Assembly (NCBI GenBank): GCA_041398665.1
Contig: JAWKUH010000026.1
Location: forward strand, 14,731-78,730
Length of the DNA stretch: 64,000 bases
Origin: Rohdeia sp041398665
GTDB lineage: Bacteria > Planctomycetota > UBA1135 > GCA-002686595
Reading direction: 5' to 3'
The position numbers and the translations under genes are program-made. Shown here piece after piece: positions 18,583-27,303 of the stretch (positions are counted from its first letter, which is position 1; each line of letters begins with the position of its first letter). The notes beneath the pieces are model-generated. The model worked only from the letters and a program-made list of their open reading frames with translations. It searched no databases and was not told the origin of the DNA.

Positions 18583-18702
18583 CGGTGCGCGGACGGTCGT
18601 CGACACCGGGGAAAGCCGAACGTGCGCTCGCGCGACGCGTCGGGCGTTCCGAGGCGTCGACTTCGTCCCGAGCACGCGGCGCGGGCGCTCGCCCCCAGCT
18701 GC

Positions 18703-18708
18703 TAGGCT
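18703..18708 (+). promoter_or_regulatory. -10-like hexamer TAGGCT before the DedA gene
   Basis: TAGGCT is followed by eight bases and the GTG at 18717, again too close for a leader with a ribosome-binding site. Confidence 0.35.
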
Positions 18709-18716
18709 CTCCCCCC

Positions 18717-19482
18717 GTGACCTGGCTCGCCGACCTCACGAGCTTCGCCGAGAGCTTCGTCCAGAACCACACCTACCTGGGCGCGTACCTCGTGCTCACG
18801 GCGTGCGGGTTCGGCGTGCCGTTGCCCGAGGAGGTGTCGATCGTCGGCATGGGCACCCGGTGTCCCAGGAGCAGGTGCGCTTCGACCTCGCGTTCGTCGT
18901 GCTTCCTGGGTCCTGTCGGGCGACGTCGTCCCCTACACCGTCGGGCGCCTGTGGGCGACCGAGCCTTCGAGAACCGCTGGGTCCGGCGCGTCGTCAACAA
19001 GCGTCGGCTCGAGCGACTCGAACGGCGCTTCCGCGAGCACCTCACCTGGGGCGTGTTCTCCTGCCGCTTCTTTTCCCGGGGCTGCGCTGGCCCGGCTACT
19101 CATCGCGGGGCACCTCGCGATGCCCGTCTGGAAGTGGCTCCTGCTCGACGGGATCGGCGCCTCGATCATGGTGGGCTACACGCTCTACCTGGGTCGGCTG
19201 TTCGGGGAGAACGCGCCGCTGCTGAAGAGCAAGGTCGAGCGCTTCGACCTCGTGCTCATGTTCCTCGCGTTCGCGGTGGTCACGACCCTGGTCGTCCGGC
19301 ACCGGAGCAACAAGGCGCGCGCGGAGGCCGAGGCCGAGGCGGCGTCGGAGCCCGGGACCGACCTCGCGCGGACCGTCGAGCCCTACTCGAGCGGGACCGG
19401 CACGGCGCCCGCGCCCTCCGCTCCCCGGGACGAGCCCGGACCCGGCTCCGACCTGGACGACGGCCCGCTGGGCGGCGCCTGA
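18717..19482 (+). CDS. DedA/SNARE-associated-family membrane protein, frame-broken
   Basis: The first frame has FAESFVQNHTYLGAYLVLTA and CGFGVPLPEE, the FG.P.PEE signature of DedA proteins. The frame changes near 18860, 18910 and 19070, giving VSQEQVRFDLAFVV, DVVPYTVGR and then RFFPGLRWPG-like residues (the conserved RF.PG.R motif). The open C-terminal frame begins MPVWKWLLLDGIGASIMVGY and continues to a polar Pro/Glu tail. About 255 residues in total. DedA proteins are implicated in membrane-lipid (undecaprenyl phosphate or phospholipid) translocation and proton-motive-force maintenance; the substrate here is not known. The long polar tail after residue ~200 is unusual for the family. Confidence 0.75.
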
Positions 19483-19647
19483 TCGGCGCGGGGCGGGCCC
19501 CTGCCCTTGCACCGGGCGGGGGGCGTCGTCATCCTCTTTGGCCCTCGAAACCGCGATCGACGACGGTCGCGGACACGAGGTCCGTCCGCCCCCACGTCCC
19601 GGAGCGCAGCGCGCGTGCCGGGTGCCCCCTCTACCGAGCCCCCAACG

Positions 19648-21720
19648 ATGCTCCTCTACGTCGCCCTCGGCGCGGCCGCACTCGCGCTCGTGTTCGCGTT
19701 CACTCTGTTCGGCAAGATCATGCGCCAGGACGCCGGCACCGAGAAGATGCAGGCGATCTCGAAGAAGGTGCAGGAGGGAGCCGCCGCGTTCCTGCGCGCG
19801 GAGTACCGCTGGCTCGCCGTCTTCGTCGCGATCGTCGCGGTCGTGATCGGCGTCGGGCTCGACTGGAGGACGGCGATCGCCTTCACGTGCGGCGCGCTGG
19901 CGTCCGGCATCGCGGGCTACATCGGCATGCACACGGCGACGCGCGCCGCGGTGCGCACGACGCAGGCCGCGACCAAGGGCCTCGCACCGGCGCTCGGCGT
20001 CGCGTTCAGCTCGGGCGCGGTCATGGGCATGAGCGTGGTCGGACTCGCGCTGCTCGGCATCTCGATCTTCACGCTGCTCTACGGGACCGAGACCGTCTAC
20101 ACGGCGGACGCGGTCAACCAGGTCCTCGGCTTCAGCTTCGGCGCCAGCTCGATCGCGCTGTTCGCGCGCGTGGGCGGCGGCATCTTCACGAAGGCCGCCG
20201 ACGTCGGCGCCGACCTCGTCGGCAAGATCGAGGCCGGCATCCCCGAGGACGACCCGCGGAACCCCGGCACCATCGCCGACAACGTCGGTGACAACGTCGG
20301 CGACGTCGCGGGCATGGGCGCCGACCTCTTCGAGTCCTACGCGGGCTCGATCATCGCGACCATGGCGCTCGGTGCCGCGGTCTACGGCGGCAGCCCCGCC
20401 ATGGTGCTCCTGCCGCTGATCATCGCGGCCATCGGCATCGTCGCCTCGATCATCGGCACGTTCTTCGTCAAGGCGAACAACGAGCACGCCCTGCACTCCG
20501 CGCTCTTCCGCGGCCTCCTCATCGCGAGCGCGATCGTCGTCGCCGGCGCCTTCGTGGCGACCTGGACCGACGTCCTCTCCGGCATCGGCCTCGCGTTCCC
20601 CGAGGGCGTCGAGCCGAAGAACGCGTTCTGGGCGATCGTCGCGGGCCTGCTCGTCGGCGTCGCCGTCGGCAAGCTGACGGAGTACTACACGGGCTCGGGC
20701 ACGAAGCCGGTCGTCAACATCGCCAAGCAGTCGGAGACCGGCTCGGCGACGAACATCATCCACGGCCTCGCGACCGGCATGGAGTCCGTCGCGCTTCCGC
20801 TCATCACGATCTGCATCGGCATCGCGGTCGCCTACTACATGGGCAACCCGGGCGGCGAGAACGGCGGCGTCTACGGCGTCGCGATCGCGGCGGTCGGGAT
20901 GCTCTCGACCCTCGGCATCTCGCTCGGCGTCGACGCCTACGGCCCGGTCGCGGACAACGCGGGCGGTCTGGCCGAGATGGCCGAACTGCCGAAGGAGGTG
21001 CGCCAGCGCACCGACGCGCTCGACGCGGTGGGCAACACCACGGCGGCGATCGGCAAGGGCTTCGCGATCGGATCGGCGGCGCTCACCGCGCTCGCTCTGT
21101 TCAGCGCGTTCAGCACGACGGCGCGCCACCTCGGCGAGAAGCTCCCGCACTTCACCTTCGACCTCGACATCACCAACACCGAGGTCGTCATCGGTCTGCT
21201 GCTCGGCGGCATGCTGCCGTTCCTCTTCAGCGCCATGACGATGCGCGCGGTCGGCAACGCCGCGAACAAGATGGTCGAGGAGATCCGCCGTCAGTTCCGC
21301 GAGATCCCGGGCCTGATGGAGGGCAAGGCCGAGCCCGACGCGGCGCGCTGCGTCGAGATCTCGACCGCCGGCTCGCTCAAGCAGATGGTCCTCCCCGGCG
21401 TCCTCGCCATCGCGGCCCCGATCGCGATCGGCTTCTGGAGCGTCAACGCCCTCGGCGGCCTGCTCGCGGGCGCGCTCGTCTCGGGCGTCATGATGGCGAT
21501 CTTCATGTCCAACGCCGGCGGCGCCTGGGACAACGCGAAGAAGTACATCGAGACCTCCGGCGCGCACGGCGGCAAGGGCTCCGACACCCACAAGGCCGCC
21601 GTCGTCGGCGACACCGTGGGCGACCCGTTCAAGGACACCTCCGGCCCGTCCCTGAACATCCTGGTCAAGCTCATGACCGTCGTCGGTCTGGTCTTCCTGC
21701 CCCTCTTCCTCCGCGCCTGA
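19648..21720 (+). CDS. hppA: Membrane-bound ion-pumping pyrophosphatase, K+-dependent Na+-type features
   Basis: 690 residues, about 16 membrane helices, uninterrupted. Pyrophosphate hydrolysis drives cation export. Substrate/Mg motifs are present: GGGIFTKAADVGADLVGKIE, DNVGDNVGD (residues 211-219) and the C-terminal AVVGDTVGDPFKDTSGPSLN. The K+-site segment reads GNTTAAIGKG (Ala466, Gly469) instead of the GNTTKATTKG of K+-independent enzymes, so potassium dependence is expected. The semi-conserved Glu sits in DLFESY (Glu229), the position used in Na+-pumping members, so Na+ transport is more likely than H+ alone; this is inference. The start at 19648 fits the first helix (LLYVALGAAALALVFAF). 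Confidence 0.95.
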   Translation: MLLYVALGAAALALVFAFTLFGKIMRQDAGTEKMQAISKKVQEGAAAFLRAEYRWLAVFVAIVAVVIGVGLDWRTAIAFTCGALASGIAGYIGMHTATRAAVRTTQAATKGLAPALGVAFSSGAVMGMSVVGLALLGISIFTLLYGTETVYTADAVNQVLGFSFGASSIALFARVGGGIFTKAADVGADLVGKIEAGIPEDDPRNPGTIADNVGDNVGDVAGMGADLFESYAGSIIATMALGAAVYGGSPAMVLLPLIIAAIGIVASIIGTFFVKANNEHALHSALFRGLLIASAIVVAGAFVATWTDVLSGIGLAFPEGVEPKNAFWAIVAGLLVGVAVGKLTEYYTGSGTKPVVNIAKQSETGSATNIIHGLATGMESVALPLITICIGIAVAYYMGNPGGENGGVYGVAIAAVGMLSTLGISLGVDAYGPVADNAGGLAEMAELPKEVRQRTDALDAVGNTTAAIGKGFAIGSAALTALALFSAFSTTARHLGEKLPHFTFDLDITNTEVVIGLLLGGMLPFLFSAMTMRAVGNAANKMVEEIRRQFREIPGLMEGKAEPDAARCVEISTAGSLKQMVLPGVLAIAAPIAIGFWSVNALGGLLAGALVSGVMMAIFMSNAGGAWDNAKKYIETSGAHGGKGSDTHKAAVVGDTVGDPFKDTSGPSLNILVKLMTVVGLVFLPLFLRA

Positions 21721-21730
21721 TGCCGGACCG

Positions 21731-21811
21731 GGGGACGAATTGACCGTCCCCAAACCTCGGCCCCGGTAGCTTCTACGGGCGGGCGGACCGACTTCGGTCC
21801 GTCCGCCCGCT
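21731..21811. terminator. Hairpins downstream of hppA
   Basis: GGGGACG (21731-21737) pairs with CGTCCCC (21745-21751), 10 nt after the hppA stop. A second structure around GGACCG/CGGTCC within GGGCGGACC..GTCCGCCCGC (21781-21811) follows. No T-tract is present. A TTGACC at 21740 inside the first hairpin could instead be a -35 for rsfS. Confidence 0.4.
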
Positions 21812-21851
21812 CGCTTGCTCCGCCTCGGCGCTCCCGACCTCGTAGGATTCA

Positions 21852-22292
21852 GTGCGTCCCCACCTCGACACCCCCCTCCACAGCAGCATCCCGCCCCAGG
21901 AGGCACCGATCGAAGCCAAGGAACTGGCCGCCGCGGCGGCACAGATCGTCGATTCCAAGCGCGCGGAGGACGTGGAAGTCATCCACGTCGCCGACCAGCT
22001 CAAGGTCGCGGACTACTTCGTCGTCGCGACCGGGACCAGCCGAGCCCACGTCAAGGCGCTCTACGACGAGCTGCACGTGCGACTCAAGGCGGCCGGTCAC
22101 CGCCACGCGCCCGCCGAGGGCGGCGAACTGGGTTGGTGGATCGTGATGGACTTCGGCGACGTCATCGTCCACCTGCTCCAGCCCCAGGCGCGCGAGTACT
22201 ACGACCTCGAGCGCCTGTACGCGGACTGCCCGCGGCTCGACTGGCACGGTGTGAAGGTCGAGCTCCCCGAGACGGGATCCGTCCAGGCCTGA
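21852..22292 (+). CDS. rsfS: Ribosomal silencing factor RsfS
   Basis: 146 residues. Binds uL14 of the large subunit and blocks subunit joining under starvation. After a ~20-residue extension the conserved core reads AAAAAQIVDSKRAEDVEVIH, VADYFVVATGTSRAHVKAL, then GWWIVMDFGDVIVHLLQPQA and REYYDLERLYAD, all standard for RsfS. Start GTG at 21852; an internal start could remove the extension. The usual neighbour nadD is absent. Confidence 0.93.
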   Translation: MRPHLDTPLHSSIPPQEAPIEAKELAAAAAQIVDSKRAEDVEVIHVADQLKVADYFVVATGTSRAHVKALYDELHVRLKAAGHRHAPAEGGELGWWIVMDFGDVIVHLLQPQAREYYDLERLYADCPRLDWHGVKVELPETGSVQA

Positions 22293-22498
22293 TCGGGCGG
22301 AGCTGTTCGCGGCGCGAAGCCGTGACGCCGCATCGCGTCGCCGAACCACGGCGAAGATCGGCCCGAGCGGGAACCGCGGCGTCGCGTCGGACGTAGCCGG
22401 GTGCGCGCTCCCGTTCCGTCGCGAGCGCGCACCGTGTCCACGGTCCACGTCCCGGCGTGCTCGCCCCGAGCGCGATCACCACGACCTCGCCCCCGCCC

Positions 22499-23251
22499 AT
22501 GTCCTTCGCTCCCCGCGCGTCGTCCCTCGCCGTCCTCGCCGTCGCCGCGCTCGCACCGAGCTGTCGCATCCACGTGGGCGACGGCGTGTGGTTCGACGGC
22601 AAGCGCTACCCGGTCTCGCGCACCGTCGAGTTCCACCCGAGCGACGCGGACCTCGAGCGCTTCTCGCTCGAGTCGGTCGACGGCGACGTCACGATCCACG
22701 GCGACGCCGACGAGAACCGCATCGTCGCGACGCTCCACGAGCGGGCGCACGGCGTCGGAGAACTCGTCTTCGACCGCGGCGTCCTGCGCGTCGTCGGTCG
22801 CGGCGACGCGGTGATCGGCGAGGTCGAGCTGTGGCTCGCGTGCCCGCTCGGCGAGATCTCCGTCCACACCGACGTCGGCGACCTCCGCGTCGACGGACTC
22901 GAGGTGCGTTCGAGCGTCGACCTCTCGTCGAGCGTGGGCGACGTCGAGGTCGACGGGCTGCACGCCCCGGACCGGATCGACGTCGACTCGGGCACCGGCG
23001 ACGTCCGCATCGCGAACGCGACGACGGCGAAGCTGAGCGTCGCCATGGGCATCGGCGACGTCGAACTGTCCGACCTCGACTGCGACGAGGCCTCGGTCGC
23101 GACCGGCACCGGCGACGTCTCCGTCGCGCGCTCGCGGATCGGTTCGCTCACGGTGAGCACGGAGATCGGTGATGTCGATGTGGACGTCGACACCTGCGAG
23201 ATCGGGTACTCGTCCTACGACGTCGGGCTCGGGTCGCTGCACGTCGACTGA
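22499..23251 (+). CDS. DUF4097-type beta-solenoid lipoprotein
   Basis: 250 residues. The start at 22499 gives the leader MSFAPRASSLAVLAVAALAP followed by SC, a lipobox. The body is a run of short beta-strand repeats (LESVDGDVTIHGD, EISVHTDVGDLRVDGLEV, LSSSVGDVEVDGL, VDSGTGDVRIAN), each with an SxxGDVxV core, characteristic of DUF4097/DUF4098 repeat proteins. It probably sits on the outer membrane or periplasmic face. Function unknown. Element block D follows its stop immediately. Confidence 0.75.
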   Translation: MSFAPRASSLAVLAVAALAPSCRIHVGDGVWFDGKRYPVSRTVEFHPSDADLERFSLESVDGDVTIHGDADENRIVATLHERAHGVGELVFDRGVLRVVGRGDAVIGEVELWLACPLGEISVHTDVGDLRVDGLEVRSSVDLSSSVGDVEVDGLHAPDRIDVDSGTGDVRIANATTAKLSVAMGIGDVELSDLDCDEASVATGTGDVSVARSRIGSLTVSTEIGDVDVDVDTCEIGYSSYDVGLGSLHVD

Positions 23252-23665
23252 TCCGCGCGGAGCCCTTTGTCCCCCCGCGCGGCGCGAAGCGGCGCGCTGT
23301 GTTCCCCCGCGCGGCGCGAAGCGGCGCTGTTCCTCCGCGCGGCCTGCCGGCCGCGCCGCTCCTCGAGGAAGACGTCGAGGGCTGCGCTCGGCGCCTTCGG
23401 CGCCGAAGTCCACAGTTTCGACACGAAGAGAACGACAGGAAGGACACGAAGGCGCCGCTTCGCGGCGCTGAACACAGTGACCCGCGGGGCGCTTCGCGCC
23501 CCGCGGTTCAATGTGTTCTTCCGCGTGGTCCGCCGCCGAAGGCGGCGCCTTCCGGTCCTTCGCGTTCTTCGTGTTTCGATCCGCGCGGCGCGAAGCGGCG
23601 CGCTGCGTTCCCCGCGCGGCGCGAAGCGGCGCGCCGCATTCTTGCGCGCGCACGCACGGGAACCC
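23252..23665. repeat. Palindromic intergenic element block D, nested hairpin
   Basis: Two GCGCGGCGCGAAGCGGCGCG units lead into GCGGCCTGCCGGCCGCGCCG. Then comes a nested palindrome. The innermost arms CCGCGGGGCGC (23482-23492) and GCGCCCCGCGG (23496-23506) are perfect. GAACACA (23470-23476) pairs with TGTGTTC (23512-23518). Outer arms near 23420-23455 (TCGACACGAAG..GGCGCC) and 23548-23582 (GGCGCCTTCCGG..TTCGTGTTTCGA) are imperfect complements. Two more CGCGCGGCGCGAAGCGG units close the block. Confidence 0.8.
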
Positions 23666-23673
23666 CGAGCGAC

Positions 23674-24195
23674 CTAGTGGTGGTGGTGGTGCCCGCCCGG
23701 GCCGTGCGCGTGCTTGTGCTCGCGCTCCTCGTCGGTGGCCTCGCGCACCCCGTAGACGTAGACCTCGAAGTCGAGCGTCTTGCCGGCGAGCGGGTGGTTC
23801 TTGTCGACCTTGACGGTCTCCTCCCCCACCTCGTGGACGCGGATCTGGATCGGAAGGCCGTCGGGGGTCTGACCGTGGAAGACCGCGCCCTTCACCACAT
23901 CGGCGTCCGGGGGGAACGCGTTGCGCGGGATGTCCTCGAGGTGCTTCTCGTCCCAGGTGCCGTAGCCGTCCTCGGGGGCGACCTTCACCCGGCGGGTCTC
24001 GCCGCGCTTGGCCCCGATGAGGCCCTGGTCGAGCCCCTTCACGATGTTGCCGGCGCCCGAGAGGTAGACCAGCGGGCGTCCCCCCTTGTTGCTCTCGACC
24101 GGGCGGCCCTCCTCGTCGTGGAGGGTGTAGTAGATGGCGACGACGGCGCCGTCCTTCACGGCGGCGAGGGACTTGGGCTCGGACTTCGGGGTCAT
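23674..24195 (-). CDS. slyD: SlyD-like FKBP peptidyl-prolyl isomerase
   Basis: 173 residues. The FKBP core VVAIYYTLHDEEGRPVES, then GNIVKGLDQGLIGAKRGE and APEDGYG, is interrupted by the insert-in-flap domain (FPPDADVVKGAVFHGQTPDG, VDKNHPLAGKTLDFEVYV), the SlyD arrangement. The C-terminus HKHAHGPGGHHHHH is a native metal-binding tail as in SlyD, not a cloning tag. Expected roles are proline isomerisation, chaperone activity and nickel or zinc handling in the cytoplasm. GGAG lies before the ATG, and TAGCAT 28 nt upstream may be the -10. Confidence 0.92.
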   Translation of the reverse strand: MTPKSEPKSLAAVKDGAVVAIYYTLHDEEGRPVESNKGGRPLVYLSGAGNIVKGLDQGLIGAKRGETRRVKVAPEDGYGTWDEKHLEDIPRNAFPPDADVVKGAVFHGQTPDGLPIQIRVHEVGEETVKVDKNHPLAGKTLDFEVYVYGVREATDEEREHKHAHGPGGHHHHH

Positions 24196-24318
24196 GGTGC
24201 GGGTCTCCGTGGGCGGCGCATGCTACCCGCGGGCGGGGCGCTCCGATGGCCGCAACCCGGCCCGGCGCGGCGGCCTCCCGGCCCGGGTCCCCCGCCCCGA
24301 AATCCGGTGGGAGCCGGC

Positions 24319-24347
24319 TCGACGGAGCCCCGGGCCCTCGGCATACT
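24319..24347 (+). promoter_or_regulatory. Probable promoter of rpsN-rpmE2
   Basis: TCGACG (24319-24324), a 17-nt spacer and CATACT (24342-24347), about 100 nt upstream of the rpsN start. No Zur-type palindrome was recognised by eye. Confidence 0.4.
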
Positions 24348-24448
24348 GTTCGGCCCGCATCCCGGAAGAGCCCGTGGAGCGGCCCGAGCGCCCCCCGACG
24401 GGCGGCGCCGACCCGAACCGCACGACGCCCCGAGCACGGACCAGAGCC

Positions 24449-24754
24449 TTGGCCAAGAAGAGTCACTTCGCGAAGAACGCCTACCGCAAGCACCGCGTGG
24501 AGGTGTGCGCCGAGCGCCGCGCCGAGCTCGTGAAGGTCCTCAAGGACCCCGCCGCCGAGCCGGAGGAGAAGGACGCCGCCTACCTCAAGCTCGCGAAGAT
24601 GGGGCGCAACGCGTCGAAGGTGCGCATCCGTCACCGCTGCATGCTCACCGGTCGTTCGCGCGGCAACTACCGTCGCTTCGGCATCTGCCGCAACAAGTTC
24701 CGCGAGCTCGCGCTGCTCGGCCAGATCCCGGGCGTGCGCAAGGCTTCCTGGTGA
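24449..24754 (+). CDS. rpsN: 30S ribosomal protein S14 (zinc-free long form)
   Basis: 101 residues from a TTG start at 24449, giving LAKKSHFAKNAYRKHRVE. The C-terminus RHRCMLTGRSRGNYRRFGIC and LLGQIPGVRKASW is standard S14. There is no CxxC pair, and 101 residues matches the long zinc-independent form. It is followed 55 nt downstream by the other zinc-free-type ribosomal gene, rpmE2. Confidence 0.95.
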   Translation: MAKKSHFAKNAYRKHRVEVCAERRAELVKVLKDPAAEPEEKDAAYLKLAKMGRNASKVRIRHRCMLTGRSRGNYRRFGICRNKFRELALLGQIPGVRKASW

Positions 24755-24809
24755 TCGACGAAGCTCCGCAGGACCAACAGCAGAGCCGCCAAGATCAGAG
24801 CACCAAGCC

Positions 24810-25052
24810 ATGAAGAAGGACATCCACCCGGACTACCGCACCGTCGTCTTCCGCGACGTGTCGTCGAACACCTCGTTCCTCACCCGCTCCTGCGTCCGTA
24901 CCAACGAGACGGTGAAGTGGGAGGACGGCAACGAGTACCCGCTCTACAAGATCAACGTCTCGTCGGCGTCGCACCCCTTCTACACGGGTCAGAAGATGCT
25001 GGTCGACTCGGCGGGTCGCGTCGAGAAGTTCCGCAAGCGCTACAAGAAGTGA
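24810..25052 (+). CDS. rpmE2: 50S ribosomal protein L31 type B
   Basis: 80 residues. MKKDIHPDYRTVVFRDVSSN, WEDGNEYPLYKINVSSASHP and FYTGQKMLVDSAGRVEKFRK define L31 type B, which lacks the CxxC zinc site of type A. It is likely cotranscribed with rpsN, since no terminator separates them; a strong hairpin follows its stop. Confidence 0.95.
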   Translation: MKKDIHPDYRTVVFRDVSSNTSFLTRSCVRTNETVKWEDGNEYPLYKINVSSASHPFYTGQKMLVDSAGRVEKFRKRYKK

Positions 25053-25097
25053 AGCCGCGGCGGCGCGGATCGCGCGCCGCAGGAACGGTCGAGATGC

Positions 25098-25138
25098 GGA
25101 AGGGGCCGCGTCGCTCGTCGAGCGACGCGGCCCCTTCC
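25098..25138. terminator. Strong hairpin between rpmE2 and the SMI1/KNR4 gene
   Basis: A perfect 18-bp stem, 25098-25115 with 25121-25138, over a 5-nt loop. It sits between two convergent genes and could end both transcripts. There is no long T-tract. Confidence 0.75.
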
Positions 25139-25155
25139 CGTTCCACCGCGCGTCG

Positions 25156-25626
25156 TCAGGCGACGGCGGAGAGGTCGAGTTCGGCCTCGAGCCAGTCGAG
25201 GAAGTTCGCGTGCAGGGGACGCAGGTCCGCGAGGTTCTCGTCCGTCCCCACCGAGGGGTCCCACAGCACGACCTCCGGGTCGGCCGAGCCGTCGCGCAGG
25301 TCGAAGCAGAAGAAGTCGCCCGCGCCGTCCGGCGCGAAGGCGACCACGCCGGCCGCGAGCCCGAAGCCGTGGCGCGGACTGCGCCACCTGAGGTTCGACT
25401 CGACCAGGCTCGAGGACTCGTCGCTCGCACCCGCGAGGCGCAGCACGTCGAGGCCGGGCAGCGCGCGACCGCCCATGAGCTTCTGGAACTCGATGAACGC
25501 CTCGGGGAGTCGGCACCCGAGCGCCTGTTCGGCGCGGAGGAGGTCGAGCTCCGTCGGCGGAGCGAGGCGGGGTTCCGGGACGCTGACGCGCACCGAGCGG
25601 GCGAGGATCTGGCGCGGGGAGATCAT
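25156..25626 (-). CDS. SMI1/KNR4 (SUKH)-family protein
   Basis: 156 residues, start ATG at 25626. The pattern ELDLLRAEQALGCRLPEAFI with EFQKLMGG is the (L/I)xxxExxLGxxLPxxY...NGG opening of SUKH proteins, and VAFAPDGAGDFFCFDLRDG with VVLWDPSVG matches the central GDxxxxD and V..W strands. SUKH proteins often serve as immunity proteins to contact-dependent toxins, but no toxin gene is visible nearby. Confidence 0.8.
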   Translation of the reverse strand: MISPRQILARSVRVSVPEPRLAPPTELDLLRAEQALGCRLPEAFIEFQKLMGGRALPGLDVLRLAGASDESSSLVESNLRWRSPRHGFGLAAGVVAFAPDGAGDFFCFDLRDGSADPEVVLWDPSVGTDENLADLRPLHANFLDWLEAELDLSAVA

Positions 25627-25711
25627 GGGGAGCTGTTCGGTGCGTCCCGCCTCCGCCCATGAGGTCGCGGTGCGGCGCGCTCTCGCACCCGGGAGCGAGC
25701 CGCACGACGGG

Positions 25712-25717
25712 TAGACT
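25712..25717 (+). promoter_or_regulatory. -10-like hexamer TAGACT, 9 nt before an ATG
   Basis: TAGACT precedes the ATG at 25727 with no intervening ribosome-binding site, consistent with leaderless transcription of the membrane protein gene. Confidence 0.35.
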
Positions 25718-25726
25718 CGGCGCGCG

Positions 25727-27288
25727 ATGGCCGCCCCCACCGAGCCGCACGGCACCGCGCCGCCGGCGGGAGCGAGCCGCTCCGGCCGCCCGTCGATCGG
25801 AGCGCTGGTCGCGCTGGTCGGCCTCTTCGCGGTCTACGCCGCGACCTTCGGTCCGGCCAGCGACGGCCAGCTCCTCGGCAACGATGCGATCCCCTACGCG
25901 GGCTCGATCGCGAGCGGCGCGCGGGGCGAGTGGCTGCTCGCGAACCACCTCCTGCCGCACGTCGCGGCGGCCGTCCTGCACGGCGTCGGTGCGAAGCTCG
26001 GCCTGCTCGGTGCGGGGATGCTCGGCGCGATCGCCGCGGAACAACTCGTGTCCGCGGCGGCGGGCGCGACGGCGGTCGTGCTCCTCGCGGCGGTCGCGCG
26101 CCGGCTCTCGGGTTCGAAGGGGGTCGGCGTCGCCGTGGGAGCCGTGTTCGCGTGCGCGGCCGCGCCGTGGCTCTACGCGGCGGTCGGCGAGACCTACCTG
26201 CCCGCGGCCGCGGTCGAGGCCTGGCTCGTGCTCGAGACGCTCCGCCTCGTGCAGGGCGACGGCAGCCGCGCGCGCCTCGCCGCCGCGGCGGCGATCGCGG
26301 TGCTCGTGCGCGAGGACGCGGTGTTCGCGCTGCTCGTCCCGCTCGTCGCGTTGCGCACGCGCGCGGTCGCGCCGCTCGCCGCGGCGACCGTCGCCGCGAC
26401 GGTCGTGTTCGCACTCGCGTACGCGCTCTCCCCACCGACGCGTCGTTCGCGCGCTGGCTGCTCGGCATCGCGGGCGACGGCGGCTGGAGCACGGGCGCCG
26501 AGCGCCCCGACCTCGCGTTCGCGGCGAAGGTGCACCTCGTGATCGTGCTCGACGCGTTCGCCTACGGCGTGCATCGCGTGGTGGAGTCGCCCGGGATCGC
26601 GGCGTTCGCGGCGCTCCCGCCGCTGCTGTTGCTCGCGACGGTCGCCGTCGAACGCGTGCGTCGGAGCGGCGCGAAGGTCGGTGCGGAGCCGCGACGACTC
26701 GCGGTCCGAGGCGTCGCGTGGGGCCTCGCCGTCATGCTCGTCGCGCGCCTCGCGTTCTTCACCTGGTGGCAGGCCTCGAACCTCGAGTACGCCGTCGGAC
26801 ACCACGTGCCGCTGCTCGCGCTGGGCGCGACGGTCTTCACGACGCGCAGCGTGCCCGTGCTCCTGTTCGTCGCGGCGATCGAGCTCGGCGTCAACGCGAC
26901 ACAACTCGTGCTGCCCTTCCGCACGGACGCGGCGCACGAGGACGCCGAGCTCCTCCTCGCCGAGGCGGGCGACGACGGCGCCGTGATCGCGCTCGACCCC
27001 ATGTCGCTGCTCGCGCTGCGACGCGCGGCGAACGGCGGCGCCTCGATCGTCGACGGCGCCCCCCCGCTCTCGGACGACGACGTGCGCAGCATCGCGGACG
27101 ACGTGCGTCGACGCGTCGGGTCGGGAGCGCGCGTCGTCGGGGTGAACGACGTCGCCGTCGCGATGCGGCTCGGACTTCCCGGCGTCGTCCCCGACCCGGG
27201 GCTCGCCGCGGCGCTCGTGGCGATCGTCGCGTTCCGTCGCGTCGACACGGGCGGCGCGCTCGCCGGCTACCTGCTCGCGAAGGACTGA
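25727..27288 (+). CDS. Multi-pass membrane protein, glycosyltransferase-39-like layout, one frame break
   Basis: Open from 25727 to about 26430, then continuing in another frame from FARWLLGIAGDGGWS to the stop at 27288; about 520 residues. Many hydrophobic segments occur: IGALVALVGLFAVYAATF, VSAAAGATAVVLLAAVA, VGVAVGAVFACAAAPWLYAA and others. The second half adds FAALPPLLLLATVAVERV and GVAWGLAVMLVARLAFFTWW. The N-terminal loop with NDAIPYAGSIASGARGEWLL resembles the acidic first periplasmic loop of GT-C (dolichyl-phosphate-mannose-type) enzymes, but I see no firm catalytic signature. A similar organisation recurs in the next gene and at 50452. Confidence 0.6.
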
Positions 27289-27303
27289 CTCGATCGCGTG
27301 GAC

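Noticed and set aside
23674..23700. His-tail of the FKBP as vector contamination
   Set aside because: The histidine-rich tail follows a natural SlyD linker and is a known feature of the family.
24134..24448. Upstream in-frame extension of rpsN
   Set aside because: S14 begins at LAKKSHF; the extra residues are Pro/Arg-rich and cover the promoter region.
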